Source: an uncultured Coriobacteriaceae bacterium (GTDB lineage Bacteria > Actinomycetota > Coriobacteriia > Coriobacteriales > Eggerthellaceae). From it: DNA of 7,388 nucleotides. Position numbers and translations under genes: made by a program. Below, in pieces: positions 5,289 through 7,388 of this stretch (positions are counted from its first letter, which is position 1; every line of letters starts with the position of its first letter). The DNA lies in assembly GCA_900552585.1 (NCBI GenBank), contig USAB01000090.1:1-7388 (forward strand). Direction: 5' to 3'. The notes below the pieces were generated by a model. The model ran no database searches, was not told the origin of the DNA, and worked only from the letters and a program-made list of their open reading frames with translations.

Positions 5289-7103
5289 ATGGCGGATGAC
5301 CCGCGGAAAATTCGAAATTTCAGCATTATTGCCCATATCGACCATGGCAAATCGACGCTATCTGACCGCATTCTGGAGCAAACCGGAACCGTGGCGGAGC
5401 GCGATATGACGTCGCAGGTCCTGGATACCATGGATATCGAGCGCGAGCGCGGCATCACCATCAAGAGCCAGGCGGTGCGCGTGAAATACGTGAGCGATGA
5501 CGGCGATGAGTACGAGTTCAACCTCATCGACACGCCGGGTCATGTGGACTTCACGTACGAGGTGTCGCGCAGCCTGGCGGCATGCGAAGGCGCCGTGCTG
5601 GTGGTGGACGCCACGCAGGGCGTCGAGGCGCAGACGGTGGCGAACGCCATGATGGCCATGAACGCGAACCTGGAGATCGTTCCGGTCATCAACAAGATCG
5701 ACCTGCCCGCTGCCGAGCCCGAGCGCGTGCGCGAGGAGATAGAGGAGAGCCTGGCCGTCCCCGCCGACGACGCCGTGCTGTGCTCCGCGAAGACGGGCGA
5801 GGGCGTGCACGACCTGCTGGAGTCCATCGTCTACAACATCCCCGCGCCGGAAGGCGACCCCGACGCGCCGCTGAAGGCGCTCATCTTTGACTCGTACTTC
5901 GATGCCTACCGGGGCGTCGTGGCGCTCATTCGCATCGTGGCCGGCCGCGTAAAGCGGGGCCAGCGCATCAAGATGATGGCCACGGGCGCAGAGGCGCTGG
6001 TGGAGGACCTGGGATACCGCACGCCGCATGAGGTGAGCGTGCCGCATCTGGGCATCGGCGAGGTGGGCTTCCTGGTCACGGGCCTGAAGGATCCCAGCGA
6101 GGTGAAGGTGGGCGATACCATCACGTCGGCAGAGCGCCCGGCCGAAGAGCCCCTTGCCGGTTACCGCGACGTGAAGCCCATGGTGTTCACCGGCCTGTTC
6201 CCCATAGAGGGCGACCAGTACGAGCCGCTGAAGGACGCGCTGGAGAAGTTGAAGCTCAACGACCCTGCGCTTGTGTACGATCCTGAGACCAGCCACGCGT
6301 TGGGCTTCGGCTTCCGCGTCGGCTTCCTGGGCCTGCTGCATATGGAAGTGGTGAAGGAGCGCCTGGAGCGCGAGTTCAACCTGGATCTCATCGCCACGGC
6401 CCCCAGTGTGGAGTACCACGTGTTCCTGCGCGGCAAGGGCAAGGAGATGCTGTCGCTGCATTCGCCGCAGGACATGCCGGACTTCAGCGAGATCGACCAT
6501 ATCGAGGAGCCGTACCTGAAGGCGAAGATCATGGTACCGCCCGACTACGTGGGCGCCGTCATGGACCTGACCGTGGCGCGCCGCGGTGTGTTCAAGACCA
6601 TGAACTACCTCACGCCCACCACCGTTGAGCTGCAGTGGGACATGCCCTTGGGCGAGCTCATCATGGATTACTTCGACCAGCTTAAAAGCCATACGAAGGG
6701 CTATGCCACGCTTGACTACGAGTTCGGCGGATACCAGCCCGCCGACCTGGTGAAGCTCGACATCCTCCTTGCCGGCGATCCCATCGACGCGCTCTCGTTC
6801 ATCGTCCATCGCGATAAAGCGTACGACGTCGGTCGCCGCCTGACCGCGAAGCTGAAGGAGATTATCCCGCGCCAGCTGTTCGAGGTGCCCATCCAGGCAG
6901 TCGTGGGCGGTCGCGTGCTGGCCCGCACCACCGTCAAGGCGAAGCGCAAGGACGTGCTTGCGAAGTGCTACGGCGGCGATATCTCGCGTAAGCGCAAGCT
7001 GCTGGAGAAGCAGCGCCAGGGCAAGAAGCGCATGAAGAGCATCGGCAGCGTGGATGTGCCCCAAGAGGCGTTCATGGCCATCCTCAAAGTGGACGAGGAA
7101 TAG
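5289..7103 (+). CDS. lepA: Elongation factor 4 (LepA), translational GTPase
   Basis: LepA is a ribosome-associated GTPase implicated in back-translocation, initiation and 30S assembly. The 604 residues match the family length (about 600). All G motifs are present: G1 AHIDHGKST (15-23), G2 RGIT (54-57), G3 DTPGH (81-85), G4 NKID (135-138) and G5 SAK (166-168). The catalytic His of DTPGH is intact. Beta-barrel domain II follows (about 190-285, with KVGDT), then the EF-G-like III and V domains (FRVGFLGLLHMEVVKERLERE). The LepA-specific C-terminal domain ends with GKKRMKSIGSVDVPQEAF, the usual C-terminal signature. The ATG at 5289 has GAGAGGA at 5271-5277 and gives the expected MADDPRKIRNFSIIAHIDHG start. 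It is divergent from rpsT and is followed after 4 bp by dus, so the two are probably one operon. Confidence 0.98.
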   Translation: MADDPRKIRNFSIIAHIDHGKSTLSDRILEQTGTVAERDMTSQVLDTMDIERERGITIKSQAVRVKYVSDDGDEYEFNLIDTPGHVDFTYEVSRSLAACEGAVLVVDATQGVEAQTVANAMMAMNANLEIVPVINKIDLPAAEPERVREEIEESLAVPADDAVLCSAKTGEGVHDLLESIVYNIPAPEGDPDAPLKALIFDSYFDAYRGVVALIRIVAGRVKRGQRIKMMATGAEALVEDLGYRTPHEVSVPHLGIGEVGFLVTGLKDPSEVKVGDTITSAERPAEEPLAGYRDVKPMVFTGLFPIEGDQYEPLKDALEKLKLNDPALVYDPETSHALGFGFRVGFLGLLHMEVVKERLEREFNLDLIATAPSVEYHVFLRGKGKEMLSLHSPQDMPDFSEIDHIEEPYLKAKIMVPPDYVGAVMDLTVARRGVFKTMNYLTPTTVELQWDMPLGELIMDYFDQLKSHTKGYATLDYEFGGYQPADLVKLDILLAGDPIDALSFIVHRDKAYDVGRRLTAKLKEIIPRQLFEVPIQAVVGGRVLARTTVKAKRKDVLAKCYGGDISRKRKLLEKQRQGKKRMKSIGSVDVPQEAFMAILKVDEE

Positions 7104-7107
7104 CCCC

Positions 7108-7388
7108 ATGCAGCGTTCCGACATGCGTGCGTTCTATGCGGCGCACCCGTTGATACTGGCGCCTATGGCTGGCGTCACGGACCCGGTGTTCCGGCTGCTG
7201 TGCCGAGAGCAGGGCGCCTCGCTTGCATTCACGGAGATGGTCAGCGCGAAGGGGCTGAGCTACCGCAACGGCAAGACGGCGGGTCTGCTGGACCTGGGCC
7301 CGGGGGAAGACAGCGTGGGCGTGCAGCTGTTCGGTCACGAGCCGGCCGAGATTGAGGCGGGGGCCGGCCGGAGCGACGGTGCACCGTC
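7108..7388 (+). CDS. dus: tRNA-dihydrouridine synthase, C-terminus cut by window edge
   Basis: The 93 visible residues are the start of the FMN-dependent enzyme that reduces uridine to dihydrouridine in tRNA using NADPH. Family motifs are APMAGVTDPVFR (18-29), at the first strand of the TIM barrel and near the flavin, then TEMVSAKGL (42-50) and VQLFGHEP (72-79). The catalytic Cys and the rest of the barrel lie beyond the edge. The ATG at 7108 is four bases after the lepA stop, with GAGGAA (7095-7100) inside the lepA end as ribosome binding site, suggesting translational coupling. An in-frame ATG at 7123 is an alternative start. The last dozen residues (EIEAGAGRSDGAP) look less like the family than what precedes them, which may be real divergence or an edge artefact. 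Confidence 0.92.
   Translation, partial: MQRSDMRAFYAAHPLILAPMAGVTDPVFRLLCREQGASLAFTEMVSAKGLSYRNGKTAGLLDLGPGEDSVGVQLFGHEPAEIEAGAGRSDGAP

Noticed and set aside
5358..7124. A 588-codon open frame on the - strand across lepA
   Set aside because: It is antisense to an unmistakable lepA, its translation is rich in His, Arg, Leu and Val with no domain, and long antisense frames are expected in high-GC coding DNA.

Overview
The window is an ordinary chromosomal segment from a high-GC bacterium. The protein sequences, an OFA-type MFS transporter, and a DUF3793 gene next to a small flavodoxin together suggest a gut-type actinobacterium of the class Coriobacteriia, probably Eggerthellaceae. That placement is inference from recognition, because no search was run. 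I see no rRNA, tRNA, CRISPR array, insertion sequence, phage gene or attachment site.

Layout. Positions 2-544 (+) hold the C-terminal part of a DUF3793-family gene that is cut by the left edge. It is followed by a short-chain flavodoxin (642-1064, +) and a strong G/C hairpin (1174-1210) that probably ends this unit. A second unit starts with holA (1309-2280, +; DNA polymerase III delta), then a structured spacer of nested inverted repeats (2291-2333), then an OFA-family 12-TM transporter (2356-3606, +). A separate extended -10 promoter (3742-3750) precedes an unrecognised acidic/basic protein with one C-terminal membrane anchor (3807-4328, +). It converges with rpsT (4543-5040, -; ribosomal protein S20 with a long Ala/Glu/Lys tail), and two perfect hairpins lie between them (4399-4430 and 4458-4494). 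rpsT is divergent from lepA (5289-7103, +; elongation factor 4), and a 248-bp spacer carries the rpsT promoter and leader. lepA is followed after 4 bp by the start of a dus gene (7108-7388, +; tRNA-dihydrouridine synthase), which is cut by the right edge.

How the genes fit together. The core is the holA-rpsT-lepA neighbourhood that is common in bacteria and serves replication and translation. lepA-dus looks like a translation/tRNA-modification operon. Here the neighbourhood is interrupted by the transporter and the anchored protein, and rpsT is turned round. DUF3793 plus flavodoxin is a recurrent pair, presumably redox related, but the DUF3793 protein has no known function.

I found no clear new defence or mobile system. 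The best leads are the enlarged S20, the inverted repeat across the rpsT promoter, the DUF3793 cysteine cluster and the orphan anchored protein.
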